NCBI GenBank assembly: GCA_016928355.1
Contig: JAFGKW010000008.1
Location: 1-64,000, forward strand
From: Methanomicrobiaceae archaeon
GTDB taxonomy: Archaea > Halobacteriota > Methanomicrobia > Methanomicrobiales > Methanomicrobiaceae
Reading direction: 5' to 3'
DNA length: 64,000 nt
Shown: one piece after another, positions 44,698 through 54,040 of the stretch
Position numbering within the stretch: the first letter of the stretch is position 1
Layout: every line of letters begins with the position of its first letter
Notes under the pieces: generated by a model
Told to the model about the DNA's origin: nothing
The model's database searches: none
The model's input: only the letters and a program-made list of their open reading frames with translations
Made by a program: the position numbers and the translations under genes

Positions 44698-45570
44698 TTA
44701 TCCTAAAAACACTGCAGAACTGATGAAGATCACCAGTGATATGAACATTCCATACTTCAGAAGCGAGGTAGCTTTTGACCTTCTGAGGGTTGCAGGATCA
44801 GTCGCGTGAAGGCCTTTTATCGCACCTGCCATTATGACAAGATCTGCAATTAAAATCAATGAAAGATATACAGGCCCCCACCAACGAAAGATCGGCAGAA
44901 GGGTGATTATTACTGCCGCAAGACATGAAATCAGCCCTATAAAAGCCGTACTCTTCACCCCGATGAACATAGGGAGCGTTTTCGCCCCACCCTCACGGTC
45001 GCCTTCGATATCCTCTGCATCTTTAAGAATTTCACGTGCAAAAATCGCCAGAAATACTATTATTGCGACATAGATATTCTGCCACAGGCCGGAAAACCCG
45101 TAGACTGCTCCTCCAAAGAGAAATATGCTTGCCGTCAGGTAGGATACCGCGACATTGCCTGAAAGGGGAAGCCCTTTCAGTTTCATTGCATACAGAACAA
45201 GGAGCGCAGAATTTAATACCGCAATTGCCATACACAGGACATTTGTAAATAAACAGGACACAAGTCCGGTGAGAAACAGGATCATGCTGAACAAAAGTGC
45301 AGCATTAGGGGAGATATCTCCAGATGGTATCGGGCGATCAGGCCTGTTGACTGCATCAATATCACGGTCAAAGTAGTCGTTGATGACGTTTCCGGCCGCT
45401 GTTATCAGGGCCACAGCAAGGATCAGGGCAGGATATATGTATAAAGGAGGTGCCGCTTCTGATGAGATTAAAGGCGCTCCTGCCGCGATTATTACACCGA
45501 GAAGGACCGCAAAGCCTGCGAAGACGGAATTTATCGGTCGGGTTATCCTGATATATGCAGCCGGATTCAT
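44698..45570 (-). CDS. Digeranylgeranylglyceryl phosphate synthase (UbiA family)
   Basis: 290 residues with eight or nine membrane helices. Both Asp-rich motifs of the family are present: NDYFDRDID (about 64-72) and DAEDIEGDREGG (about 186-197). Helix order and the RPxNS start (ITRPINSVFAG) match archaeal GGGP geranylgeranyltransferase, which adds the second isoprenoid chain of the membrane lipid. Confidence 0.9.
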   Translation of the reverse strand: MNPAAYIRITRPINSVFAGFAVLLGVIIAAGAPLISSEAAPPLYIYPALILAVALITAAGNVINDYFDRDIDAVNRPDRPIPSGDISPNAALLFSMILFLTGLVSCLFTNVLCMAIAVLNSALLVLYAMKLKGLPLSGNVAVSYLTASIFLFGGAVYGFSGLWQNIYVAIIVFLAIFAREILKDAEDIEGDREGGAKTLPMFIGVKSTAFIGLISCLAAVIITLLPIFRWWGPVYLSLILIADLVIMAGAIKGLHATDPATLRRSKATSLLKYGMFISLVIFISSAVFLG

Positions 45571-45620
45571 AATTTCAGATAGAGATTGAACTTTTGATTA
45601 AAATAGATTGACGCATGGCT

Positions 45621-45876
45621 ATGATCGTGATAAGTCGCAGGAGTGATGGACGAGCATCCCTCTCTGCTCCAATTTTGTAAAATTCACCCGGCCGAGGCAA
45701 CCGAAGGGCTGTCGCCCTTTCGATACCCAGGGCGACCTTCGGTCACCTCTTCATTTCATACAATCCGTTTTTTAGAATTTACCCCGGGTAGCGTCCAGAA
45801 CGGTTATATTCATTTTGCAAAAAGTTGCATAGGAAACTGAGCTCGGGCTGCCCTGGCAGGGGCTTATGCTCTTATG
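45621..45876 (-). repeat. Dispersed structured repeat, copy E (with apical insert)
   Basis: In opposite orientation to copies A-D. On the minus strand: GCATAAGCCCCTGCCAGGGC start, TTCTGGACGCTAC box (45790-45802), then the same insert as in copy B (GACCGAA...GTCGCCC paired with GGGCGAC...TTCGG; 45694-45757), CTCGGCCGGG, and the GGAGGGATG part of copy B. The 3' GGGTTGAAGGG block is missing. It ends 37 bp from tRNA-Arg. Confidence 0.75.
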
Positions 45877-45912
45877 AAATATCCCAAACAAAACAACAAT
45901 AAAAATCGAAAA

Positions 45913-45987
45913 CGGGCTTGAGGGGATTCGAACCCCTGACTTTTAGCTTAGGAGGCTAACGCCATATCCAGGCTAGGCCACAAGCCC
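45913..45987 (-). tRNA. tRNA-Arg (CCT)
   Basis: 75 nt. Acceptor GGGCTTG/CAAGCCC with discriminator G, anticodon stem TTAGC/GCTAA with loop CTCCTAA (anticodon CCT), T arm GGGGTTCGAATCCCC. No intron and no CCA. Confidence 0.95.
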
Positions 45988-46101
45988 TTTAAAACTGCTT
46001 AAATAAATAAGACTGTATAAGCTATAAGATTTCCTGATACAAAGATTAAGGGAGATGGCTTACACCATATCAATAAAAAGCCGTTTTGCAGGTATTTTAA
46101 T

Positions 46102-47211
46102 ATGAAACTTGTCGAAATAAAGGAAGGTAAGACCAGATTCCTGATTCCGGAGCAGGAGGAAGGCCACAATTTCCCACCGGGGAGCGCACCGGTCTTCTTC
46201 AACAAGAGAATGGCGATAAACAGGGATCTCACGGTGCTCCTTTTAAAATGCATCGAACCGGAGACCTACCTTGACGCGATGGGTGCAACAGGAGCAAGAG
46301 GGCTCCGGGTCTTTAACGAATGCGGAATTAAAGCCACAATCTGCGACAAGGACAACGATGCAATAAGCCTCATCAAATACAACCGTGACTCCTGCTGTAA
46401 GGATGTCGAGGTCGTCGAATGCGACGTAAATGTCCTGATGCACCAGAGAAGATTCGACGCAGTTGACATCGATCCATTCGGATCACCTGCACCCTTTATA
46501 AATTCCGCGGCAACATCAGCAAAAAAATACCTCTTCCTGACGGCAACGGATACAGCTCCACTCTGCGGTGCACATCAAAAGGCAGGAATCAGGCGGTATT
46601 TTTCAAAGCCATTAAACAATGAGTACCACAGCGAAACAGGACTCAGGGTGCTTCTCGGATATGCAGCAAGGGAATGCGCAAAATACGACCGGGGGACAGA
46701 ACCCCTCTTCTGTTACGCTAGAGAGCACTTTGTAAGAGTTCACCTGAAGGTTACAGGAGGTGCAGGAAGGGCTGATAAGGCACTTGACAATCTCGGATAC
46801 GTGCACCACTGCAGCAAGTGCGGGTTTCGGACCGAGCAGAAGGGCATTCTGCCTGAAACAATTCACTGCAGCGAATGCGGCAACAAACTCGCCATCTCGG
46901 GTCCGGTATGGCTCGGTGCAGTCAGCAATAATGAACTCCTCAGAGAAATGCTGGATAAACTCCCTGAAGCAGAACTTGACAATGAAAGGGCAATAGAAAA
47001 ACTCCTCTCAGTATGCATGGGCGAACTCGATACATCGACATTCTACGACTATCACGTGATGAGCAGGCTCTGGAAGGTCTCGCCGAGATCCATCGATAAA
47101 GTCATCGAATCGCTGAATGAAAAGGGATACAAAGCATCAAGAGTTCATTACTGCGGAACAGGGATTAAAACAAATGCGCCACTTGATGCGATAAAAGAGT
47201 CTTTAACCTGA
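46102..47211 (+). CDS. trm1: tRNA (guanine-N2)-dimethyltransferase Trm1
   Basis: 369 residues. SAM site GATGARGLRVF (about 55-65) and catalytic DPFGSPAPFI (about 123-132) are clear. A C-terminal zinc domain has CSKCG (about 238) and CSECG (about 256). The enzyme dimethylates G26 of tRNAs. It is preceded by tRNA-Arg on the other strand. Confidence 0.96.
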   Translation: MKLVEIKEGKTRFLIPEQEEGHNFPPGSAPVFFNKRMAINRDLTVLLLKCIEPETYLDAMGATGARGLRVFNECGIKATICDKDNDAISLIKYNRDSCCKDVEVVECDVNVLMHQRRFDAVDIDPFGSPAPFINSAATSAKKYLFLTATDTAPLCGAHQKAGIRRYFSKPLNNEYHSETGLRVLLGYAARECAKYDRGTEPLFCYAREHFVRVHLKVTGGAGRADKALDNLGYVHHCSKCGFRTEQKGILPETIHCSECGNKLAISGPVWLGAVSNNELLREMLDKLPEAELDNERAIEKLLSVCMGELDTSTFYDYHVMSRLWKVSPRSIDKVIESLNEKGYKASRVHYCGTGIKTNAPLDAIKESLT

Positions 47212-47339
47212 GAGTTATAGATGTCCGGATAACATTCTGTCGTCACAGGAACTGACAAACCTACTTAATATTCTCCTCCTCAATCCCGAAAAAGAAAGAA
47301 GGAAAGAGGCATTTAATCATACAGTGAGAATGGCCTCCA

Positions 47340-48257
47340 TTATATGAAAAATGCCAGCAGAATACCTGCTGCATATACCAGCATTGCAATATGGAAGAGC
47401 GGAAGTGCCTTCATTCCCGCATCCGGCGTTTTTTCACGGACAATGATGATATTTGCAGCAATAAGGAACATAAAGCCGGAGAACACTGCCACCTGTCCGG
47501 TGAAATTCAGGATTCCTGCAAAGAAAATTGCCATGATTCCATGTATCCCGGTACAGACTCCAGTCCAGATGACCGCCCCTCTCTTACCATAGAGCACAGG
47601 AACGGTCTTCATCCCCCTGGCGAGATCATTTTTCAGGTCGGCGATGTCGTTTACAGCGAGATGGGCAAGGGCAAAGGGGTAGAAGAAGAAGAAAAAGAGA
47701 AGAGCCGTCATATCCGGCATTCCCACTGCAAGATACCCTGCCACGGGAAAGAGGGCAAGGTCGGTTCTTCCTACAAGCTGGGCGACGGGCAGAATCTGCG
47801 ATCTTTTCTTCACCTGGTAGAAAAACTCAGCAGCATAGCTGTATCCCATGATTAAAGCAACGAAGAGAGAGTGCGGATATGGAAGTGTGAACGTCAGGAC
47901 GAGGGCCGCAAGTGTGAGAACGGTAAAGAGAAAGAGAGCATGATGAGCATGTATAAGTCCTTCTGCAATGGGCCGTGTCCCAAACAGCCTCCAGTATCTG
48001 GTCATCCGGTTCTCAACATCTCTTCTGTCATAGCTCCGGTCGACATAATCATTGAGGACCATGCCTGCCTCAAATCCGAAGAGACCGATTAATCCTACAA
48101 TGATAAGATATGACCAAGAAAATCCGCCATATGCTGCAAAGGCGAGAACTGTTCCCGAACAGAAAAGAAGTGGCCAGGCAATGGCAAAGTGTATCCTCAG
48201 GAGATCAAGATATGCCTGTAGAATCTGTCTTTTTTTGAATAAAGTTTGATTCGTCAT
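47340..48257 (-). CDS. UbiA-family prenyltransferase, second copy
   Basis: 305 residues from the ATG at 48257; a start at 48317 would overlap the previous gene. Eight to nine membrane helices. The first Asp motif is NDYVDRSYDRRD (about 68-79) and the second NDIADLKNDLARG (about 193-205), both consistent with UbiA. It differs much from the lipid enzyme at 44698. The substrate is unknown; a quinone-like, haem or other prenyl acceptor are all possible. Confidence 0.82.
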   Translation of the reverse strand: MTNQTLFKKRQILQAYLDLLRIHFAIAWPLLFCSGTVLAFAAYGGFSWSYLIIVGLIGLFGFEAGMVLNDYVDRSYDRRDVENRMTRYWRLFGTRPIAEGLIHAHHALFLFTVLTLAALVLTFTLPYPHSLFVALIMGYSYAAEFFYQVKKRSQILPVAQLVGRTDLALFPVAGYLAVGMPDMTALLFFFFFYPFALAHLAVNDIADLKNDLARGMKTVPVLYGKRGAVIWTGVCTGIHGIMAIFFAGILNFTGQVAVFSGFMFLIAANIIIVREKTPDAGMKALPLFHIAMLVYAAGILLAFFI

Positions 48258-48282
48258 TGCAGCAGAATTGTATCCTGTATTC

Positions 48283-49395
48283 TCACGCCCTTGTAACAAC
48301 AGTGAGAATATCGCCATCCATTAGTTGGTGCGGGAGGCTGACCCTCTGCGCATCGTGCTTGACCGACGGACCCCATACTTTTGCATACCTGAATTTTCTT
48401 ACAAAATCACGGTGGAGCTTGTTGCAGACGTCCTCAACGGTCGCAGGCTTCCGGATAATGAGCGGCTCTTCCATGTCGGCTTTGCCGCCAACGGGCTTCA
48501 TATATATCCTGATAAAACCGAGCTGTTCGTAGATCTCATCTTTGAGTGTTTCAATATTGAACCCGCTGTATGCCGAGAGCATAATCGGTGGCCTGCCGAA
48601 CCTTTTGGTCACATCCTTTACGATATCCTGTCTCGTCTCCTCATCAACCAGGTCCACCTTGTTGATTGCAAAGAATGCAGGAATATACATCCTGTTGCCG
48701 AACATTGCATCGATAAAGTCATCCTGGGTTACCTCGCCCCTTACAAGGACATCAGCATTGACGATCTTGTTCTCGGCGAGTATTGCACGGATCTCTTCGA
48801 GGTCAAGTCCGGAATAGCCGACAGTATTGAACCTTATACCGCCGTTTGATGATTTCTTGATGGTAATATCCGGCTTCTGTTTGTTTATACGAATACCTGC
48901 ATCGTACAATTCGTTTATCAGGACGTCGATGTGCTTCTCGTTGAAGACATCACCCAGGAGGAGAATCAGGTCAGCACCCCTTACAACCGCGATGACCTCC
49001 TTACCGCGGCCCTTGCCCATTGCGGCCCCGGCAATAAGCCCCGGGATATCAAGAATCTGGATATTTGCCCCTTTGTGCTCCATGGCACCAGGGACCACGG
49101 TAAGGGTTGTAAATGCATAATTGGCCGTTTCACTTGCAGCACCGGTAAGCTTGTTCAGGAGTGTTGACTTTCCGACTGACGGAAAACCTACCAGGACAAC
49201 CGTCCCGTCACCGGACTTTTTTACCGAATAACCTTCGCCTCCGCCTGCCGAGGCCATAGCTCTTGTTACGGCCTCATCCTTCAGTTTTGCCAGTTTTGCC
49301 TTGAGCCTGCCGATATGATGAGAAGTCGCCTTATTGTATTTTGTGTTCTTTATCTCGTCTTCAAGTTCTTTGATTGTGTCTTCAACGGAGGCCAT
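48283..49395 (-). CDS. DRG-type GTPase with TGS domain
   Basis: 370 residues. G1 GFPSVGKSTLL (about 69-79), G3 DIPGLIAGAAMGKGRGKEV in two parts (about 116-134), G4 NKVD (about 247-250). A C-terminal TGS domain (about 295-368) ends with GDILTVV. An N-terminal coiled segment (ELEDEIKNTKYNKATSHHIGRLKAKLA, parts) is typical of eukaryal and archaeal DRG. Interacts with ribosomes. Divergent from the trp operon, sharing the 174 bp upstream. Confidence 0.95.
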   Translation of the reverse strand: MASVEDTIKELEDEIKNTKYNKATSHHIGRLKAKLAKLKDEAVTRAMASAGGGEGYSVKKSGDGTVVLVGFPSVGKSTLLNKLTGAASETANYAFTTLTVVPGAMEHKGANIQILDIPGLIAGAAMGKGRGKEVIAVVRGADLILLLGDVFNEKHIDVLINELYDAGIRINKQKPDITIKKSSNGGIRFNTVGYSGLDLEEIRAILAENKIVNADVLVRGEVTQDDFIDAMFGNRMYIPAFFAINKVDLVDEETRQDIVKDVTKRFGRPPIMLSAYSGFNIETLKDEIYEQLGFIRIYMKPVGGKADMEEPLIIRKPATVEDVCNKLHRDFVRKFRYAKVWGPSVKHDAQRVSLPHQLMDGDILTVVTRA

Positions 49396-49518
49396 CTTTG
49401 TTCATATAAGTCATCCGGGAAATTACTTATTTATAGTGCATCACACATTCCAAAACTACGATAATTTCACCGAATTTTTCTACATATATTAGTAATTTCA
49501 GACGGCACATACAACGCC

Positions 49519-49554
49519 TGTACAATAAAGTACAATAATGTATAAATATGTACA
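49519..49554 (+). promoter_or_regulatory. trp promoter with four phased TGTACA-type boxes
   Basis: TGTACA at 49519 and 49549, AGTACA at 49529 and TGTATA at 49539 lie exactly 10 bp apart. The third overlaps the TATA box TATAAATA (49541-49548). TGTACA is the binding core of TrpY in Methanothermobacter, known to repress trp genes. A protein bound here would block TBP. The predicted transcription start (about 49570) supports use of the ATG at 49594. Confidence 0.75.
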
Positions 49555-49593
49555 AAACAAACAATTGTTGTGATACGAGGTGATGCCGGTGGA

Positions 49594-51129
49594 ATGGAAA
49601 CCGGTTTGTTAAAAAATACAATTCCAAAATTATCGGATATTGAAAATATCTGCGCAAATAGGGAATTTCCACAGATTATTCCTCTTTATGCAGTAATGGA
49701 AGACACTTTGCCAAGACCTGCCGATGTCTTTGAACGGCTGCGTGACGGTGAGGCGTTCATACTGGAATCTCTTGAAGGGAATAAAAAAACAGCCAGGTAC
49801 TCGATACTGGGTTTTAACATAAAGGAAAAGCTCAGAATCACGGATAACAATGAAGTTATCGGAGAGAAGAAGTTTTCAGGGTTGCAGGAATCAGCAATTG
49901 CCGGAGACCCCCTGGAGGCCGCAAGAGCGGTGATTAAGAACCGACACTTCCATAATACCGGGATTCCAATCTTTCCAGGCGGTTTTGCAGGTTATTTCTC
50001 ATACGACATTGTGTATTCATTATATCCTGAACGGTTTACCAGAAACAGAGCCCGATCCAAATTTCCTTTCGCAGAATTTCTTCTTCCCGGAGACTATATG
50101 GTTTACGACCACTATGAAAACTCGGTCTATATCGCATCTCTCATGACAATTGAAAAAGAATCCGATGTGGAAACCGAATACCAGAAGGCCACTGACAGGA
50201 TCGAAGAGATGATAAATGTCCTGGCTTCAGGGACAGAAAATGATACCCCTGCAGTTAAGGATACCGGAGTGAATGATTCGGGAAGATCCAAATACGAATA
50301 CATCTCACCAACAGACAGGGAATATTTCGAAGATATGGTCAGGACCGCCCGGGATCATATCTATTCAGGAGATATCTTCCAGGCTGTTGTTTCAAGAAAG
50401 TTCGAATGTGAATTCGGCGGCGATCCTTTCACCATATACAGGTCTTTCAGGAGAATCAACCCGAGTCCCTATATGTATTTCATCGATTTCGGTGACCGGC
50501 AGGTAATCGGTGCAAGCCCGGAGATGCTCGTTCGCTGCAGAAAGGGAACCGTCTCAACCGTGCCGATCGCCGGGACGAGAAGGCGGGGACTTACACCAGA
50601 AGAGGATGCCGCTCTTGCAGACGATCTTCTTGCAGACGAAAAGGAATGCTCAGAGCACATAATGCTCGTCGATCTTGCACGAAACGATATTGGCAGAGTC
50701 TCTAAATACGGGACGGTCAGGATGTCACAGTTCATGGATGTCGAAAAGTTCTCTCATGTCCAGCATATAGTGTCCACAGTCGAAGGCGAACTGAGGGATG
50801 GTCTTGACGGGTTCGATGCCCTCAGGTCGTGCTTCCCGGCCGGAACGGTCAGCGGAGCCCCGAAGATCCGGGCGATGGAAATCATTGACGAACTCGAAAA
50901 TGATAACAGGGGGCTTTACGCCGGGGCTGTCGGCTATATCTGCCCGGACGGGGATCTCGATTTTGCTATTGCCATCAGGACGATCCTCGCAGAAAATGGA
51001 AAGCTGACACTCCAGGCAGGAGCAGGAATAGTCGCAGATTCGATCCCCGAGAAGGAATTCTTCGAAACCGAGAGCAAGGCGGCCGGAATGATAAATGCAA
51101 TCGATGCATCAGGGGGGACCGCGAGATGA
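49594..51129 (+). CDS. trpE: Anthranilate synthase component I
   Basis: 511 residues from the ATG at 49594, preceded by GAGGTGAT. A GTG at 49570 lies at or before the likely transcription start. The chorismate-binding domain shows PSPYMYFIDFGDRQVIGASPEMLVR in parts (about 290-315), GTRRRG, the LVDLARNDIGRVSKYG region and SGAPKIRAMEIIDELE (about 425-440). Feedback-site residues LLES-equivalents (FILESLEG, about 50) are present. First gene of trpEGDCFBA; overlaps trpG by 4 bp. Confidence 0.97.
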   Translation: METGLLKNTIPKLSDIENICANREFPQIIPLYAVMEDTLPRPADVFERLRDGEAFILESLEGNKKTARYSILGFNIKEKLRITDNNEVIGEKKFSGLQESAIAGDPLEAARAVIKNRHFHNTGIPIFPGGFAGYFSYDIVYSLYPERFTRNRARSKFPFAEFLLPGDYMVYDHYENSVYIASLMTIEKESDVETEYQKATDRIEEMINVLASGTENDTPAVKDTGVNDSGRSKYEYISPTDREYFEDMVRTARDHIYSGDIFQAVVSRKFECEFGGDPFTIYRSFRRINPSPYMYFIDFGDRQVIGASPEMLVRCRKGTVSTVPIAGTRRRGLTPEEDAALADDLLADEKECSEHIMLVDLARNDIGRVSKYGTVRMSQFMDVEKFSHVQHIVSTVEGELRDGLDGFDALRSCFPAGTVSGAPKIRAMEIIDELENDNRGLYAGAVGYICPDGDLDFAIAIRTILAENGKLTLQAGAGIVADSIPEKEFFETESKAAGMINAIDASGGTAR

Positions 51130-51704
51130 ACGTGCTTATCATCGACTGCTATGACAGCTTTACCTACAATCTGTGCCAGCAGATCGGAAAAACGGGCTGC
51201 AACCTCAATGTATTCAAAAACGATGCAGACACAGAGGTTGTTTTTGCCGAAAATTACGACAGGATCATTCTTTCACCAGGGCCTGGAAAGCCCGCGGACA
51301 CGGGCATATGCCTGGAAGTCCTGGAGAGACTCGGCAGTAGTGTTCCCACACTGGGGGTCTGCCTTGGTCACCAGGCAATATGTCATTTCTATGGCGGAGA
51401 GGTAGAAAAGACAAATAAACCGGTCCACGGCAGAGTCTCGGATATCGAACACGATTCAAAGAGCATATACTCCGGACTTCAATCTCCTCTAGAGGCGACA
51501 CGCTATCATTCGCTCGCCGTTCTTGATGAGACACTCCCCGAAGACCTGGTAATTACTGCACGAAGCATTGACGACAATATGATCATGGGTGTCAGGCATA
51601 AGAGATACCCGATTGAGGGTGTACAGTTCCACCCCGAGAGCATTCTCACCGGAGACGGCGACCGGCTCATTGGCAATTTCATCAGGACAGGAGTATGCAG
51701 ATGA
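51126..51704 (+). CDS. trpG: Anthranilate synthase glutamine amidotransferase
   Basis: 192 residues. Class I amidotransferase: the nucleophile Cys is in GVCLGHQAI (about 77-85) and the His-Glu pair in EGVQFHPESIL (about 168-178). Supplies ammonia to TrpE. Overlaps trpE (ATGA) and trpD (10 bp). Confidence 0.97.
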   Translation: MNVLIIDCYDSFTYNLCQQIGKTGCNLNVFKNDADTEVVFAENYDRIILSPGPGKPADTGICLEVLERLGSSVPTLGVCLGHQAICHFYGGEVEKTNKPVHGRVSDIEHDSKSIYSGLQSPLEATRYHSLAVLDETLPEDLVITARSIDDNMIMGVRHKRYPIEGVQFHPESILTGDGDRLIGNFIRTGVCR

Positions 51705-52723
51705 TCCGGGCAGCCATATCGATGGCAGTAAGCGGAACCGAACTCACGGCTATTGAAGCCTCTTTGGTCATGAAACAGATAATGAGAGGTGAGGCCACCG
51801 ATTCGCAGATCGCATCATTCATAACGGCCATGAGAATGAAGGGAGAGACAAGCAGTGAGATTGCACTCTTTGCAGGGGCGATACGTGAATCTGCAATAAA
51901 AATCCATCCGAAGATTGAAGGGATCCTTGTTGATACCTGCGGAACCGGCGGGGACGGGAGTGATACATTCAATATCAGCACTGCTGCGGCATTCGTAGCT
52001 GCAGGTGCCGGTGTACCTGTGGTAAAGCATGGCAACAGGAGCGTTTCAAGCAGGTGCGGTTCGGCTGACGTCCTTGAGGCACTCGGAGTGGATATAATGG
52101 TCCCTCCGGCAACAGTGGAAAAATTGATTGAAGATACCGGAATAGGATTCCTCTTCGCCCGCAACTATCACCCGGCTCTTAAATATGTAGCAAAGGCACG
52201 CCAGGAGACAGGAATAAGGAGCGTCTTCAACGTGCTCGGTCCGCTGGCAAATCCTGCAGGAGCTCAGGCACAGCTGCTCGGAGTCTATGACAGGAATCTT
52301 GTACGAAAGATTGCAGAAGTTCTGCTTCTGCTCGGCACAGAGAGAGCAATGGTTGTCCACGGAAACGGACTCGATGAGATCACGACAACGGGTGCAACCC
52401 TCGTTGCCGAACTAAAAAACGGTGAGATCAGTGAGTACTATCTTGACTGCAGGGATCTCGGTATCCCTGTATCGCACCAGGAAAAGCTCAGGGGCGGTGA
52501 TCCCAGGACAAATGCATATATTATCCGCAGGATTCTCTCGGGAAAAGAAGAGCCGGGAAGGGATATCGTGCTCCTGAACGCTGCAGCGGCAATATACGTG
52601 GGCGGTTACGCTCCGACGCTTGAAAAGGGGCTCTCTGCCGCTGAAAGATCTGTAGACAGCGGTTCAGCACTGAAAAAACTCGAGAGTCTTGCACTATGCA
52701 CGGCAGGTGACGGGAATGCTTGA
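51695..52723 (+). CDS. trpD: Anthranilate phosphoribosyltransferase
   Basis: 342 residues. PRPP-binding CGTGGDGSDTFNIST (about 86-100), KHGNRSVSS (about 114) and the anthranilate-site RNYHPA (about 170) are conserved. It overlaps trpG and trpC. Confidence 0.97.
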   Translation: MQMIRAAISMAVSGTELTAIEASLVMKQIMRGEATDSQIASFITAMRMKGETSSEIALFAGAIRESAIKIHPKIEGILVDTCGTGGDGSDTFNISTAAAFVAAGAGVPVVKHGNRSVSSRCGSADVLEALGVDIMVPPATVEKLIEDTGIGFLFARNYHPALKYVAKARQETGIRSVFNVLGPLANPAGAQAQLLGVYDRNLVRKIAEVLLLLGTERAMVVHGNGLDEITTTGATLVAELKNGEISEYYLDCRDLGIPVSHQEKLRGGDPRTNAYIIRRILSGKEEPGRDIVLLNAAAAIYVGGYAPTLEKGLSAAERSVDSGSALKKLESLALCTAGDGNA

Positions 52724-53465
52724 TCGTATTCTGGAAATTACAAGACTTCGAATCAGGGAGATCGATCCTTTGCCTTACATTGAAGAAAGAAGGAGATTCA
52801 GCCTTGAAGATAATCTCAGGCAGCAGAACAACAGGAACCGGATCATAGCAGAGATCAAATTCAGGTCACCTTCTGAAGGAATGATCCGTCATTATGAAGA
52901 CCCGGCCGGAATCGCATCAGGATATACAGACTCAGGATGTTGCGGGATCTCTGTTCTTACCGAACCAGAATTTTTTGGTGGGGATACGGCATTCATAGAA
53001 AGGATCCGACCCCGGACAGCGGTTCCAATCCTGAGAAAAGATTTCATCATTAATGAAGTCCAGGTCAGGCAGACGGCGGCTCTCGGGGCCGATGCGATCC
53101 TGCTTATAGCAGCCGTTCTCGGCGATTCACTCGGTGATTTTATAGAGTGTGCATCAGGCTACGGGCTTGAGGCCCTTGTCGAGGTGCATGAAGAAGCCGA
53201 GATGGAGAATGCAATCTCGGCAGGAGCACAGATTGTCGGGATTAACAACAGGAATCTTAAAACGATGAAGACCGAACTTGGAACCACAAAAAGACTCGCG
53301 CCTTTGGCGGAGGAGAGAGGACTAACTGTAGTCTGCGAAAGCGGAATCACGGGTCCTGCGGATGTAAAGGAGATGAAGGATTACTGCGACGGTTTCCTTG
53401 TCGGAACATACCTTATGTCTGCCTCAGATCCGGCGAAGGCACTGGAGGAGCTCGTATGCGCATAA
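52716..53465 (+). CDS. trpC: Indole-3-glycerol phosphate synthase
   Basis: 249 residues from the ATG at 52716. Conserved TIM-barrel motifs: IAEIKFRSPSEG (about 45-56, catalytic Lys), VLTEPEFFGG (about 82), PILRKDFI (about 103), GINNRNLKT (about 175) and ESGI (about 209). Slight overlap with trpD (8 bp) and trpF (10 bp). Confidence 0.97.
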   Translation: MLDRILEITRLRIREIDPLPYIEERRRFSLEDNLRQQNNRNRIIAEIKFRSPSEGMIRHYEDPAGIASGYTDSGCCGISVLTEPEFFGGDTAFIERIRPRTAVPILRKDFIINEVQVRQTAALGADAILLIAAVLGDSLGDFIECASGYGLEALVEVHEEAEMENAISAGAQIVGINNRNLKTMKTELGTTKRLAPLAEERGLTVVCESGITGPADVKEMKDYCDGFLVGTYLMSASDPAKALEELVCA

Positions 53466-54040
53466 AGATCTGCGGGATAACGACGGCCAGGGATGCACTA
53501 ATCGCAGAGGAGCTTGGTGCCGATGCAATAGGTGTCGTCGTCTGCTCGGATTCACCGAGATCGGTCCCTGTAAAGCGGGCTAAGGAGATATTTGCAGCCC
53601 TCCGGCCTTCCACGATGAAGGTCTGCGTTACAGATACCTGCTCCGAGAGTGACCTTGAGGTAATCACCCATATCAGACCGGACGCAATCCAGCTCCACAG
53701 TGGAATTGCAGTTCCGGAGAGATGCGGGATAAAGGTCATCCGTGCGGTCAGGCCTGGAGAAGCCCCGGTACCGGGATTCAATATGGTCCTCGTCGACGGG
53801 AGCCTGGGAAAAGGCACACCCTATGACAGTGATTTCGCGGCAAAGATAGTCCGTGAGACCGGTGCACCGGTAATACTCGCAGGAGGGCTTACGCCCGACA
53901 ATGTAGTTGAGGCGATCAGGACTGTTTCGCCTTCAGCAGTCGATGTATCATCGGGTGTCGAGAAGAGCCCGGGGATAAAAGACCCTAAAAGGGTTGCGGA
54001 GTTCATACGTCATTGCCGGGAGGTTGAGGCATGTCTGTAG
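53456..54040 (+). CDS. trpF: Phosphoribosylanthranilate isomerase
   Basis: 194 residues. KICGIT (residues 3-8) with the catalytic Cys and IQLHSG (about 77-82), then [24 protein letters not shown] and [15 protein letters not shown] complete the family pattern. Overlaps trpB by 10 bp. Confidence 0.97.
   Translation: MRIKICGITTARDALIAEELGADAIGVVVCSDSPRSVPVKRAKEIFAALRPSTMKVCVTDTCSESDLEVITHIRPDAIQLHSGIAVPERCGIKVIRAVRPGEAPVPGFNMVLVDGSLGKGTPYDSDFAAKIVRETGAPVILAGGLTPDNVVEAIRTVSPSAVDVSSGVEKSPGIKDPKRVAEFIRHCREVEACL

Noticed and set aside
44698-48257. The two UbiA genes as copies of one lipid gene
   Set aside because: Their sequences differ strongly outside the Asp motifs, so they are unlikely to be a recent duplication; different substrates are more likely.
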